Part shown: positions 27,606 through 36,457 of the stretch, in pieces | Numbering within the stretch: the stretch's first letter is position 1 | Layout: each line of letters opens with the position of its first letter | Assembly: GCA_005503055.1 (NCBI GenBank) | Contig: SCOX01000009.1 | Coordinates: 1-64,000, forward strand | Reading direction: 5' to 3' | From: Lysobacteraceae bacterium P | GTDB lineage: Bacteria > Pseudomonadota > Gammaproteobacteria > Xanthomonadales > Xanthomonadaceae | DNA: 64,000 bases | Notes under the pieces: generated by a model | The model's input: only the letters and a program-made list of their open reading frames with translations | The model's database searches: none | Told to the model about the DNA's origin: nothing | Position numbers and translations under genes: made by a program

Positions 27606-28861
27606 GTCGGCTCCGTCTGCGTCTGTGGGCGGACCAGGGAAGGAATCGCTTCGCGTATCGGCAGGTTCGCCGCGGCAGCCAGCAACGCCAACACCATGTC
27701 GGCGTACCACATCCAGGTGTAGTCGCCGAAGCGCTCGAGTACTAGCCCGCCAACCCACGCGCCGAAGAAGCCACCGAGCTGGTGCGACAGCAAGGTCAGG
27801 CCGAACAGGGTGCCCAGGTAGCGCGGTCCGAACAGCTTGCCGACCAGTCCCGCCGTGGGCGGCACCGTCGCCAGCCACGTCAGGCCCAGACCCGCGGAAA
27901 ACAGGAAGAACGTGAGCGGCGTGGGCGGCGAAACGAGGTAGATCGCGATCATCAGCGCGCGGCTGGCGTACATCGCCGCGAGCAGGTACTTCATGCGCCA
28001 GCGCTGTCCCAGCCAGCCCGCGCCGAGGCTGCCTGCGACGTTGAACAGGCCGATCAGCGCCAGCGAAATCGCCGAGACGCTGGCGGGCAATCCGCACAGC
28101 GCGATCTCGCCCGGCAGATGCGTGACGAGGAAGGCGATGTGGACGCCGCAGGTAAAGAATCCCAGGTGCAGCATCCAGTAGCTGCGGTCGCGCATCGCGA
28201 TGCGCAGCTGTTCGCGCAGGCCGATTCCGGGCGCCGTGGCGACCTGCGTTATTCGTTCCGGCTCGTTCTTGCGGCGCAACGGCCATGCCAACGGCAACGT
28301 CATCAGTGCCGACGCCGCCAGCGTCCACATCGCCGCCGCCCAGCCCGCCAAGCTGATCACTGCCTGCACCAGCGGCGCGAACAGGAACTGGCCAAAGGAG
28401 CCACCGGCGTTGATGACGCCGGCCGCCATCGAGCGTTTCTCCGCCGGCATGTGCCGCGCGGTCGCGCCGATCAGGATCGAGAAACTGCCCGCGCCCGCGC
28501 CCGCGGCGCTGAGCACGCCGAGCGTGAGCAACAGCCCCCATTCGGACGGCAGTGTCGGCGCGAGGACCATGCCGGTCGCCAGCAGGATGCCGCCGAAGAC
28601 GAGCACGCGACCGGGACCGCGCTGGTCGGCAATGGCGCCGAATACGGGTTGCACCGCACCCCAGACGAACTGGCCGATCGCCAGCGCGAAACTGATCTGG
28701 GCGATGCCGAGCCCGGTGCTGCGACCGATGGGGGCGACGAACAGGCCCATCGACTGGCGCACGCCCATGGTGATCATCAGCATCGCCGTTGCCGCGAGCA
28801 CCAGCGGCCAGTAGCGCATGGCGGGCTGGGGCGGGGCGGCGGGATGGGGCAGAACGCTCAT
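27602..28861 (-). CDS. MFS transporter
   Basis: A 419-residue major facilitator with about 12 membrane segments. The loop 2-3 region reads VFGAIADQRGPGRVLVFGG (the MFS GxxxDxxGrrr-like motif A). It begins with GVRQSMGLFVAPIGRSTG, which recalls the OFA and NNP-related MFS groups annotated in MarR-linked operons. The substrate is unknown. Start and stop both overlap neighbours by four bases: ATGA with the marR stop and GTGA with the cupin start. The three genes therefore form one tightly coupled operon, probably controlled by the MarR protein. Confidence 0.88.
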   Translation of the reverse strand: MSVLPHPAAPPQPAMRYWPLVLAATAMLMITMGVRQSMGLFVAPIGRSTGLGIAQISFALAIGQFVWGAVQPVFGAIADQRGPGRVLVFGGILLATGMVLAPTLPSEWGLLLTLGVLSAAGAGAGSFSILIGATARHMPAEKRSMAAGVINAGGSFGQFLFAPLVQAVISLAGWAAAMWTLAASALMTLPLAWPLRRKNEPERITQVATAPGIGLREQLRIAMRDRSYWMLHLGFFTCGVHIAFLVTHLPGEIALCGLPASVSAISLALIGLFNVAGSLGAGWLGQRWRMKYLLAAMYASRALMIAIYLVSPPTPLTFFLFSAGLGLTWLATVPPTAGLVGKLFGPRYLGTLFGLTLLSHQLGGFFGAWVGGLVLERFGDYTWMWYADMVLALLAAAANLPIREAIPSLVRPQTQTEPT

Positions 28862-29295
28862 TGCGCGTCCAGTCGCGCCATCGCGCGGTCGAGGTGGGTG
28901 TGCAACGCATTCACGCCGGTAGCGCCGAGGCGGGCGTCGATGTCGTCCTGCGCCTTGCGCCACAGCGGCTGCGCGCGTTCGAGCACGCGCTTGCCGGCGG
29001 GCTTGATGCGTACCAGACGCTGGCGTGCATCCTCTTCGCTGCTGATCTGTTCGATCCAACCCGCCGCGACGAGCGGCTTGAGGTCGCGGCTGAGCGTGGT
29101 GCGGTCCATGCCGATCTCGCGCGCCAGCGCGCTCACGGTCTGCGCGGTGCGCGCGGCGCGGCGCAGGATCGAATACTGGTTGAGGTTGACGCCAGCGGCG
29201 GCGAGTTCGCGATCGTATCGCTGGGTCACCTGGCGCGCCAGCTTGCGCAGGCGGAAGCAGGTGCAAAGACTGTGGGGGGCGTTGGGATCGGTCAT
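28858..29295 (-). CDS. MarR-family transcriptional regulator
   Basis: A 145-residue winged-helix regulator. Core features are LNQYSILRRAARTAQTVSALAREIGMDRTTLSRDLKPLVAAGWIEQ (split around residues 38-83) and the wing EEDARQRLVRIKPAGKRVLE. A Cys pair (SLCTCFRLRK) near the N-terminus could sense thiol-reactive compounds. No RBS is seen. Instead a TATATA box, inside the palindrome at 29300-29311, ends seven bases before the ATG, so the mRNA is probably leaderless. It heads the operon with the MFS transporter and the cupin, and is likely an autorepressor. Confidence 0.9.
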   Translation of the reverse strand: MTDPNAPHSLCTCFRLRKLARQVTQRYDRELAAAGVNLNQYSILRRAARTAQTVSALAREIGMDRTTLSRDLKPLVAAGWIEQISSEEDARQRLVRIKPAGKRVLERAQPLWRKAQDDIDARLGATGVNALHTHLDRAMARLDAQ

Positions 29296-29299
29296 AAGC

Positions 29300-29311
29300 G
29301 TGTATATACAC
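29300..29311 (-). promoter_or_regulatory. Palindromic operator and -10 of the marR operon
   Basis: GTGTATATACAC is a perfect 12-bp palindrome. It contains a TATATA -10-like box and lies four bases upstream of the marR ATG. A protein bound here would cover the -10 and the transcription start. MarR proteins bind such short A/T-centred palindromes; binding by this MarR is inferred. Confidence 0.6.
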
Positions 29312-29320
29312 CTATTTCCG

Positions 29321-29352
29321 GAAAAGAAAAGCGCCGGTTGGCGGCCGGCGCT
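29321..29352 (-). terminator. Rho-independent terminator after the TonB receptor gene
   Basis: On the minus strand AGCGCCGG (29352-29345) pairs with CCGGCGCT (29337-29330), followed by TTTTCTTTTC. It lies 60 bp after the receptor stop and directly before the marR promoter, so it insulates the two units. Confidence 0.8.
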
Positions 29353-29413
29353 GTTCAGGGTTTTGCCCGGTATTGCGCTGTCGTCCCGGCCAAGGCAGGA
29401 CGACACCCAGGTA

Positions 29414-31579
29414 TCAGAAGAACGCGCGCACACCGAACCCCACGCCGCGGCCCGGAAGCGGCGCGACATCCTTGAGGAAGGACGTGTGGACACGTGCTTC
29501 TTCATCGAGCAGGTTGCTGCCATCCACGAACAGTTCCCACGCGTTGCCCGCCGACGTGTCGCGGTGCCATGCGAGGTGAGCGTCCACCAGGGTGTAGCCC
29601 GGCGTTTGCGTTTCGTACGCAGCGACGTCGTCCTGGCGGGCGTAGCGCACGGCGCCGACCGAGGCGCGCCACTGGCCGAGTTCCCAGCGCACTTCGCCGC
29701 CGACGCGATGCGGCGCGATGCGCGGCAGGTTGCCGCTGCGCGTGAGGTCGACCGTATAGTCGTGCGAATGATCGCCGTGCGGCACGGCGAAGCTGACCTC
29801 GCGCGAACCGCTGCCGGCGAGCTCGGCGCGTACCATGTCGCCGAATACGCGAAGGTCCCAGCGGCCGCTGTCGTTGTCGGCGAAGTTCCAGTTCACTTCG
29901 GCCTCGGCGCCGTTGAAGCGTGCGTTGTCCTGCGTCCACAGCCGCACCGGGTTGCCGTCTTCCACCACGCCGGTGTCGGCCAGGTAGATGAAGTCGTCGT
30001 AGCGCACGTGATACAGCGAGGCGCTCGCCTTGAGTGGGCCGCCGTGCCAGTGCAGGCCGATCTCGGCGCGGTTCGCGGTTTCGGCATCCATGTTCGGGGA
30101 GCCCAGTTCGATGCTCGCCGTCGCCACGTGCAGGCCGTTGGAATACAGCTCTTCCGCCGTCGGCGCACGCTGGGCGCGATCCAGGCCAAAGCTCAGGTGG
30201 AAGGCCTCGTTGATGTCCCACTTGAACGCGGCCGACAGACTGCTGGTGTGGAAATCGCGGTCCGGACCGATCGCCTGCGCTTCGTTCACGTCGATCTTGT
30301 TCTGGTCCACGCGCGCGCCCAACTCGGTCTTCACCGGCCCGAAGCTGCGCTCGCCGAGCCAGAACAGACCGGCGTCCTTGCCCTTGGACGGCGGCACGAA
30401 AGCTTCTTCGCCGATGGCCTCGAAGTCGCGCTGTCCCCATTGCAGTCCGAATGCGCCGTTCCAGCCGAACAGCGGTTCGTGCACCAGCTCGAGCCGCGCT
30501 TCGGTGCTGGTGTTGTCGAAGACGGTGCCGGTTTGTTCGCCTTCGTATTCGGTATGCGTGTATTCAGTGCGCGCGACCTTGGCGCGCAGCGACTTGAACA
30601 CGCCCAGCTCGTCGAGCCCGCCGCGCACCTCGTAGCGGTGCTGGGTCATGGCAATGGTGACCGGACCTTCCTCTTCGTGAGCAGGTTCCTCTTCGCCTTC
30701 GTGTGCGTGGTCGTCTTCGTGTTCGTGGGCGCCGGCGGGCACGCCGTAGCGGGTGTCGAACAGGCTTGCGCCGACGCCGAGGAAGCCGCGTTCGCCGATC
30801 CAGCTCATGCCGAGCGCGCCGCTGTCGGTGCGCACGAAGCTGTTGGGCAGCGTGCCTTTCTCAGACGGATCCGGCGTTTCGCCTTCCTGCTCCATGAGCT
30901 GGCGGCTTTCCGGATAGCCGGGGATGTCGTAATCGCCCGTTTCGCGATGCAGGCCGTCGATGTGGAAGACCATGTTCCCCGAGGCCGAGGTGCCGTCCAT
31001 GCGGAACATGCCGGTCTTCTCGTCGTTGACGGTGTTGCCGCGCAGCTCGGCGCGCCCCTGCAGTGGCTGATCGGTCACGGCCTCGGGGATGCGGCCGTCG
31101 ACCACGTTCACTGCGCCGCCGATCGCGCCGCTGCCGTAAAGCAGGGTGGCCGGGCCCTTGAGCACTTCGATCTGGTCGGCCAGGAACGGCTCGATGCTGA
31201 CCGCGTGGTCGACACTGACGGTAGAGACGTCGCCCGAGCCCAGGCCGTCGCTCAGCACCTGCACGCGGGCGCCGTCGAAGCCGCGAACGATCGGACGCCC
31301 GACGCCGGCGCCGAAAAAGGACGACTGCACGCCGGCGAGCTTGCTGACCGTTTCGCCCAGGGAGTTGGCCTTGACCTCGTCCAGTCTTTCGCCAGCCAGG
31401 ACATCGACCGGGCGGACCAGGTCCTCGGCCGTCCCGACCAGCGGCGTGGCCTTCACTTCGATGCCGGTCAGGTCGGTCGGCTGGTGATCGTGGTCCTGAT
31501 CGGCCTGGGCCGCGAAGGGCAGGGCGGCGGCGAGCGCGAGGGCGAGCGGGAGGCGGCGGTGCAGCAGGCGCTTTGACAT
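29414..31579 (-). CDS. TonB-dependent zinc receptor, ZnuD-like
   Basis: A 721-residue outer membrane receptor. The signal peptide ends near AAQA (about residue 26), and a plug domain follows (ETVSKLAGVQSSFFGAGVGRPIVRGFDG, split; DQIEVLKGPATLLYGSGAIGG). A large beta-barrel ends in the aromatic GFGVRAFF. A His/Asp/Glu-rich loop around residues 282-302 (HEHEDDHAHEGEEE, PAHEEE) and a second His cluster at the mature N-terminus (DQDHDHQ) match ZnuD-type zinc receptors. A perfect Zur-type palindrome lies 37 bp upstream of the ATG. It probably imports zinc under zinc starvation. A terminator follows. Confidence 0.88.
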   Translation of the reverse strand: MSKRLLHRRLPLALALAAALPFAAQADQDHDHQPTDLTGIEVKATPLVGTAEDLVRPVDVLAGERLDEVKANSLGETVSKLAGVQSSFFGAGVGRPIVRGFDGARVQVLSDGLGSGDVSTVSVDHAVSIEPFLADQIEVLKGPATLLYGSGAIGGAVNVVDGRIPEAVTDQPLQGRAELRGNTVNDEKTGMFRMDGTSASGNMVFHIDGLHRETGDYDIPGYPESRQLMEQEGETPDPSEKGTLPNSFVRTDSGALGMSWIGERGFLGVGASLFDTRYGVPAGAHEHEDDHAHEGEEEPAHEEEGPVTIAMTQHRYEVRGGLDELGVFKSLRAKVARTEYTHTEYEGEQTGTVFDNTSTEARLELVHEPLFGWNGAFGLQWGQRDFEAIGEEAFVPPSKGKDAGLFWLGERSFGPVKTELGARVDQNKIDVNEAQAIGPDRDFHTSSLSAAFKWDINEAFHLSFGLDRAQRAPTAEELYSNGLHVATASIELGSPNMDAETANRAEIGLHWHGGPLKASASLYHVRYDDFIYLADTGVVEDGNPVRLWTQDNARFNGAEAEVNWNFADNDSGRWDLRVFGDMVRAELAGSGSREVSFAVPHGDHSHDYTVDLTRSGNLPRIAPHRVGGEVRWELGQWRASVGAVRYARQDDVAAYETQTPGYTLVDAHLAWHRDTSAGNAWELFVDGSNLLDEEARVHTSFLKDVAPLPGRGVGFGVRAFF

Positions 31580-31615
31580 CGGTCGAGGTAAAGTGGGTGG
31601 CGGAAGTTGCGTAAT

Positions 31616-31628
31616 GTTATATTATAAC
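31616..31628. promoter_or_regulatory. Zur box between divergent zinc genes
   Basis: GTTATA-T-TATAAC is a perfect inverted repeat (31616-31621 and 31623-31628) centred on 31622, inside a longer AATGTTATATTATAACGA. It closely resembles the gammaproteobacterial Zur box, built around TGTTATA-n-TATAACA. It lies 37 bp from the ZnuD-like receptor start and 41 bp from the MerC-like gene start, so one site can repress both. A zur gene is present at 26708-27199. Confidence 0.82.
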
Positions 31629-31668
31629 GAAGACGGTCCCGCACCCTCCCAGAAGTCACGCCCCGCTC

Positions 31669-32079
31669 ATGCCGCCTCTTCGCCCCCGAAGTCTGCTCGA
31701 CCGAATCGGTGCCTACGGCTCGCTGCTGTGCGCGATCCATTGCGCCCTGTTGCCACTGGTGATCGCTGTGCTGCCGTCGTTGGGTGTGGCGGCATGGCTC
31801 GGCTCGAGTTTCGAGGAAGCGTTCGTGCTGTTCGCCACGACGCTGGGGCTGTTCAGCATGGTCTGGGGGTATCGCCGCCATCGCGCCGTGCAGGCGCTGT
31901 CGCTGATGGTCCCGGGCCTGGCCGTACTGTGGATCGGCGTGCTCTACCAGCCGCTGCACCAGAGCGTGGTCCCACATGCGATCGCGATGACCATTGGCGG
32001 GACGCTGGTGGGCCTGGCTCATATGGCGAACCTGCGCCTGAACCACGGACACGTGCACGACGCCAGTTGCGCGCACTGA
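31669..32079 (+). CDS. MerC-domain membrane protein
   Basis: A 136-residue inner-membrane protein with about four membrane segments. LLCAIHCALLPLVIAVLP carries the paired Cys-x-x-x-Cys typical of the MerC metal-binding helix, and LVPGLAVLWIGVLYQPL and IAMTIGGTLVGLAHMANL follow. The C-terminus is His-rich (NHGHVHDASCAH). MerC of mercury operons moves Hg(II), but no other mer gene is present. Instead the gene shares a Zur-type operator with the ZnuD-like receptor, so a zinc-related role is more likely (inference). No RBS is obvious upstream of the ATG. Confidence 0.83.
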   Translation: MPPLRPRSLLDRIGAYGSLLCAIHCALLPLVIAVLPSLGVAAWLGSSFEEAFVLFATTLGLFSMVWGYRRHRAVQALSLMVPGLAVLWIGVLYQPLHQSVVPHAIAMTIGGTLVGLAHMANLRLNHGHVHDASCAH

Positions 32080-32226
32080 TCGCCGCCGGGGTGGCCTGGG
32101 GGAGTTTGCCCCGGGGGCCGAGCGGGGCGCGTCCCCGTGCTAGACTTCGCGACCTCGCGCGACGCGACCGCGTATTTTCGTAACCTCCGCATCCCGTGCG
32201 GAATTGAACAGTTTCAGGAGCAGAAC

Positions 32227-32418
32227 ATGGGCAAGGGCGACCGCAAGACCGCAAAGGGCAAGCGCTACAACTCCAGCTACGGCAATGCCCGCAGCAAGGC
32301 CACGACCAAGGCCGCCGGCACCGCCGCCGCGCCGGTCGCAAAGAAGGCGACCAAGACCGTGGCCAAGGCCCCGGCCGTCAAGAAGGTCGCTGTGAAGAAG
32401 GCCGCGTCCAAGGAATAA
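32227..32418 (+). CDS. 30S ribosomal protein THX
   Basis: A 63-residue very basic protein. MGKGDRKTAKGKRYNSSYGNAR at the N-terminus (split here as MGKGDRKTAKGKR and YNSSYGNAR) matches the THX family, a small peptide bound in the 30S head. The remaining 40 residues are a Lys/Ala/Pro-rich tail (KKATKTVAKAPAVKKVAVKK) like histone H1 tails, longer than in Thermus THX. TCAGGAG precedes the ATG at 32227 at good spacing. A TAGACT -10-like box is at 32141-32146. A strong terminator follows. Confidence 0.85.
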   Translation: MGKGDRKTAKGKRYNSSYGNARSKATTKAAGTAAAPVAKKATKTVAKAPAVKKVAVKKAASKE

Positions 32419-32447
32419 GCGCTTCGGCGGGACTCCCGCCAGGCAGC

Positions 32448-32480
32448 AAAAAGCCCCGCCTTGGCGGGGCTTTTGCTTTT
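32448..32480 (+). terminator. Rho-independent terminator after ribosomal THX gene
   Basis: AGCCCCGCC at 32452-32460 pairs with GGCGGGGCT at 32463-32471 across a 2-base spacer. It is flanked by AAAAA and TTTTGCTTTTT, so it could work in both directions, including for the convergent dipeptidase gene. Confidence 0.87.
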
Positions 32481-32508
32481 TGCGGTCAGGAAACGGCGAT
32501 CGGGCGGA

Positions 32509-33708
32509 TCAACGCTTGGCCGCCTTCGCGACCTGCCCCCAGACCCGCAGCAGGTTGCCGCCGAGAATCTTGCGGATGTCCGCATCGGAATGGCCGCGCT
32601 TCTGCAGGCCTTCGACCAGGTTCGGATAGTCGGCCACCGAGCGCAGCTCCACCGGCAGATGACCGCTCACGCCGTCGAAGTCCGATCCGATGCCGACGTG
32701 GTCCACGCCGATCAGCTTCACCGCGTAGTCGATCTGATCCAGCACCGCATCGATATGTGTCTCCGGCACCGGGTGCGCGTCCTGCCAGGCCTTCTCGAAC
32801 GCGTCCTTGGACTTTACCGGCTTGCCGGCGGCGGCCAGCTTCGCGTTCTCCTGCTCGAACGCCACCGCCGCGACGAAATACGCCTGCGTGTCCAACGCCG
32901 CCTTCGGATTGACGAAGCCCGTGCCGAACACCAGCTGCACCACGCCGCCTTCCTTCGCCACGGCCAGAGCGAGTTCGTCGCTGATGTTGCGCTCGAACCC
33001 CGGCGTGAAGTGGCGCATGCCGGAGTGGGATGCGATCACCGGCACGTCGGTCACGCGCAGCACGTCGCGGATGGCGTCGTCGGAGATGTGCGAGACGTCG
33101 ACCATGATGCCCAGCCGGTTCATCTCGGCCACGACCTGTTCGCCGAACGGGCTCAGGCCGCCCCACTTCTTGTCCAGCGAATAGGACGAATCGGCGATGC
33201 GATTGTTGGCGCTGTGGGCCAGGGTGATGTAGCGAACGCCGCGCGCGTGGAAGGCCGCCAGCTTCGACAGGTCGTCGCCGATCGGCGCGCCGTTCTCCAT
33301 GCCGGGCGTCAGCAGCACGCGGCCGCCCTTGCGCAGCTTCTCGACGTCGGACGGCGAACGCAGAATCGCGAACTTGTCCGGATGACGCGCGACCATCGCC
33401 TCGACTGCGTCGATCTGCGTGTTCGCGGTCTGCCATGCAGTGCCGGCGGCGTCCTCGTCGGGCGAGGTGTAGATCGACATGAACGCCACGTCGAGACCGC
33501 CCTGGCGTGCGCGCGGGTAGTCGAATTCCTTGCCCGGCGTCGCCACGCCCAGGTCGTCCCAGTGCGAAAGCAGTTCGCCCGGCGCATCGATGTGCGTGTC
33601 GACGATGATCGCGTCCTGCGCGAGCTTCTGCGCCGCGTCGCTCGCGGCCGATGCGGGAAGGGCGGCCAGCGACAGAGACAGGCCAAGAACGGCGAACCGA
33701 AAGCGCAT
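32509..33708 (-). CDS. Membrane dipeptidase, peptidase family M19
   Basis: A 399-residue exported zinc dipeptidase of the renal-dipeptidase family. The signal peptide ends near ASA (about residue 22). Metal ligands are visible in order: IVDTHIDAPG (HxD), LTPGMENGAPIG (Glu), MVDVSHISDDAI (His) and VIASHSGMRHF (His), with GIGSDFDGV near the C-terminus. It should cleave dipeptides, often including D-residues at the C-terminal side, in the periplasm. Length is usual. It lies downstream of hutI in the same direction (33 bp), but a functional link is not clear. Confidence 0.92.
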   Translation of the reverse strand: MRFRFAVLGLSLSLAALPASAASDAAQKLAQDAIIVDTHIDAPGELLSHWDDLGVATPGKEFDYPRARQGGLDVAFMSIYTSPDEDAAGTAWQTANTQIDAVEAMVARHPDKFAILRSPSDVEKLRKGGRVLLTPGMENGAPIGDDLSKLAAFHARGVRYITLAHSANNRIADSSYSLDKKWGGLSPFGEQVVAEMNRLGIMVDVSHISDDAIRDVLRVTDVPVIASHSGMRHFTPGFERNISDELALAVAKEGGVVQLVFGTGFVNPKAALDTQAYFVAAVAFEQENAKLAAAGKPVKSKDAFEKAWQDAHPVPETHIDAVLDQIDYAVKLIGVDHVGIGSDFDGVSGHLPVELRSVADYPNLVEGLQKRGHSDADIRKILGGNLLRVWGQVAKAAKR

Positions 33709-33741
33709 GTGTTTTCCCCGTGGATTGATGTTTCTGACGTG

Positions 33742-34968
33742 TCAGGTGACGCGATGGCCGCCGGCATGCACGGCCTGCGCGAGGCGGCCGCCGAGCCAAT
33801 AGCACAACTCGGCCGGGTGGCCGATGTTCCAAAGCACGAAGTCGGCGCGAGCGCCGACGCGCAGCACGCCGCGATCGTGCAAGCCCAACGCGCGCGCGGC
33901 GTTCACCGTCGCTCCGCGCAGCGCTTCTTCGGGCGTGAGTCGGAAATGCGTGCACGCCAACTGCATCGCGTGGCGAAGCGACTGCAGCGGCGACGTGCCG
34001 GGATTGCAGTCGGTGGCGACCGCCATCGGCACGCCGTGCGCGCGGAAGGCATCCAGCGGCGGCAGCGCGGTTTCGCGAAGGACATGGAACGCCCCCGGCA
34101 GCAGCACCGCAACGGTGCCCCGCTGCGCCATGGCGCGCACGCTTTCCTCGCTGGTGTGCTCGACGTGATCGGCCGACAGCGCATCGAACGCCGCCGCGAG
34201 CGCGCCGCCGCCCAGGTCGCTGAGCTGGTCGGCATGCAGCTTCACCGGCAGCCCGAGCGCACGCGCAGCGTCGAACATGCGACGGGTCTGCTCGGGCGTG
34301 AAGCCGATGCCTTCGCAGAACGCGTCCACCGCATCGACCAGGCCTTCGGCATGCAAGGCCGACAGCCATTCGATCGCCGCGTCGATGTAGTCGTCCGCGC
34401 GCCCGGCGTACTCCGGCGGCAGGGCGTGCGCGGCCAGGTAGGTAGTGCGCACGCCGATGCCCAACTGCTCCAACCGCCGCGCCACGCGCAGCATCTTGCG
34501 TTCGTTGTCGAAGTCCAGGCCGTAGCCGGACTTGATCTCCACCGTCGTCGCGCCGTCGGCGATGAGCGCATGCGCGCGCGGCAGCGATTGGCGCAGCAGT
34601 TCGCCTTCGTCGGCCGCGCGCGTGGCGCGCACGGTCGACAGGATGCCGCCGCCGGATCGCGCGATGTCTTCGTAGCTGGCGCCGAGCAGGCGCAGTTCGA
34701 ACTCGCGCGCGCGGTCGCCGGCGAAGACCAGATGGGTGTGGCAGTCCACCAGCCCCGGGGTGATCCAGCCCTTGGCTTCGATCACTTCGCGCGCCATGCG
34801 CTGCGGCGCCTCCGGCAGGGCGGAGCGTGGGCCGACGAACGACAGCGTTCCGTCCTTCCAGGCCAGCGCACCGTCGAGGATGTCCGCATACCCCTGCGGC
34901 GCATCGAGCGTGGCGAGCGAAGCTCCGAGGATCAGTCCGTCCCAGGCCGGATGCGGGTTGGAGGTCAT
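33742..34968 (-). CDS. hutI: Imidazolonepropionase
   Basis: A 408-residue amidohydrolase that opens imidazolone-5-propionate to N-formimidoyl-glutamate in histidine breakdown. Metal ligands and substrate residues are in [17 protein letters not shown] (HxH), [25 protein letters not shown], and [13 protein letters not shown] (Asp). Length and motif order match HutI. The start is the ATG at 34968; the frame runs upstream without similarity. It is divergent from hutF (91 bp gap). Confidence 0.95.
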   Translation of the reverse strand: MTSNPHPAWDGLILGASLATLDAPQGYADILDGALAWKDGTLSFVGPRSALPEAPQRMAREVIEAKGWITPGLVDCHTHLVFAGDRAREFELRLLGASYEDIARSGGGILSTVRATRAADEGELLRQSLPRAHALIADGATTVEIKSGYGLDFDNERKMLRVARRLEQLGIGVRTTYLAAHALPPEYAGRADDYIDAAIEWLSALHAEGLVDAVDAFCEGIGFTPEQTRRMFDAARALGLPVKLHADQLSDLGGGALAAAFDALSADHVEHTSEESVRAMAQRGTVAVLLPGAFHVLRETALPPLDAFRAHGVPMAVATDCNPGTSPLQSLRHAMQLACTHFRLTPEEALRGATVNAARALGLHDRGVLRVGARADFVLWNIGHPAELCYWLGGRLAQAVHAGGHRVT

Positions 34969-35059
34969 GGGCGCGATTCTAGCCGGCCACCGGGCGGGGG
35001 CGTCGAGGCATCTCGACGGGGCCATCGTCACGAGCGCGCCCCCGGGCGACAATGCCGGC

Positions 35060-36436
35060 ATGAAGACCCTCGACGCCGCGATGCTCTGGACTCCCGACGG
35101 CTGGCGCCCCGACGCCGGCTTCGACATCGACGCCCACGGTCGCATCCACGCGGCCGAGCCGGCCGAACCGACCGCCAGTTCGAGCTGGATCGTGCCGGGC
35201 GTGGCGAACCTGCACTCGCACGCCTTCCAGCGCGCGATGGCCGGCATGGCCGAGCGCGCCACCCCCGAAGCCGCGCGCCTTGGCGCGCGCGACAGCGCGG
35301 ACTCGTTCTGGACCTGGCGCGAGACCATGTACCGCTTCGCCGCGCGCTTCACGCCGGACCTGCTGCAGGCGGTAGCCACCCAGCTCTACGTGGAGATGCT
35401 CGAAGCCGGCTACACGACGGTCTGCGAATTCCACTACCTGCATCATGCGCCCGACGGCCGCCCCTACGAGGACGCTGCCGCGATGTCGCGCGCGCTGGTC
35501 GCCGCCGCGCGCGAAGCCGGCATCCGCCTGACCCTGCTGCCCGTGCTCTACATGACCGGCGGTTTCGACGGCCGCGCGCTGGGCGAACGCCAGCGCCGCT
35601 TCGGCCATGACGTCGATGCCTACCTGCGCCTGATCGACACGCTGTGCGAGGACGCGGGCCCGTCGCTGCACGTCGGCTGCGCACTGCACAGCTTGCGCGC
35701 CGTGCCGCCCGATGCGATGCGCGCGGTCCTCGCCGCGCTGCCGCCGGCGATGCCGGTGCATATCCACATCGCCGAGCAGATCGGCGAGGTGCAGGACTGC
35801 TTGGCGCTGCGCAATGCGCGACCGGTCGAATGGCTGCTGGACAACGCGGACGTCGACGCGCGCTGGACGCTGGTCCATGCCACCCATCTGACCTCGGCGG
35901 AAACCCTGGGCATTGCGCGCAGCGGCGCGACCGTGGCGATCTGCCCGACGACGGAAGCCAACCTCGGCGACGGCTTGTTCCCGCTGCGCGACTACCTCGA
36001 CGCCGGCGGCCGTTGGGGCGTGGGTTCGGACTCGCACATTTCGGTGTCGCCGGTGGAAGAGCTGCGCTGGCTGGAATACGGCCAGCGCCTGGTCACCCGC
36101 CATCGCAACATCGCCGTGCAGCCGCAATCGCCCAGCGTCGGCGAAACCCTGCTGCGCGACGTGGCGCGCAGTGCGCGGCAGTCGACCGGCCATGCCATCG
36201 GCACCTTCGCCGTGGGCGAGTACGCGGACGCGGTGATGCTTGATACCGATGCGCCGCAGCTTTTCGGACTGACCGCGCAGGACGCGATCGATCGCTGGAT
36301 CTTCAGCGGCAACCGCGCGCTGGTGCGCGATGTGTACGTGGGCGGGCGACGCGTGGTCGAGAACGGCCATCACGTGCACCGCGGGCCGGTGGCGGAACGC
36401 TACCGCGCGGCGATGGCGACGTTGATGGCGGACTGA
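35060..36436 (+). CDS. hutF: Formimidoylglutamate deiminase
   Basis: A 458-residue amidohydrolase that deiminates N-formimidoyl-L-glutamate to N-formyl-L-glutamate. This is the Pseudomonas-type branch, whose next step needs HutG, not seen here. Metal motifs are [16 protein letters not shown] (HxH), [12 protein letters not shown] (His), VHATHLT, and [20 protein letters not shown] (Asp). A GACAAT -10-like box at 35048-35053 ends six bases before the ATG and no RBS is present, so the gene may be leaderless. The 91-bp divergent region with hutI probably holds both promoters. Confidence 0.94.
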   Translation: MKTLDAAMLWTPDGWRPDAGFDIDAHGRIHAAEPAEPTASSSWIVPGVANLHSHAFQRAMAGMAERATPEAARLGARDSADSFWTWRETMYRFAARFTPDLLQAVATQLYVEMLEAGYTTVCEFHYLHHAPDGRPYEDAAAMSRALVAAAREAGIRLTLLPVLYMTGGFDGRALGERQRRFGHDVDAYLRLIDTLCEDAGPSLHVGCALHSLRAVPPDAMRAVLAALPPAMPVHIHIAEQIGEVQDCLALRNARPVEWLLDNADVDARWTLVHATHLTSAETLGIARSGATVAICPTTEANLGDGLFPLRDYLDAGGRWGVGSDSHISVSPVEELRWLEYGQRLVTRHRNIAVQPQSPSVGETLLRDVARSARQSTGHAIGTFAVGEYADAVMLDTDAPQLFGLTAQDAIDRWIFSGNRALVRDVYVGGRRVVENGHHVHRGPVAERYRAAMATLMAD

Positions 36437-36457
36437 CGGCGTGCGGGGCGGCGGCGG

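Noticed and set aside
31669-32079. Mercury resistance operon
   Set aside because: Only a MerC-like gene is present; no merR, merT, merP or merA is near, and the promoter carries a Zur-type box.
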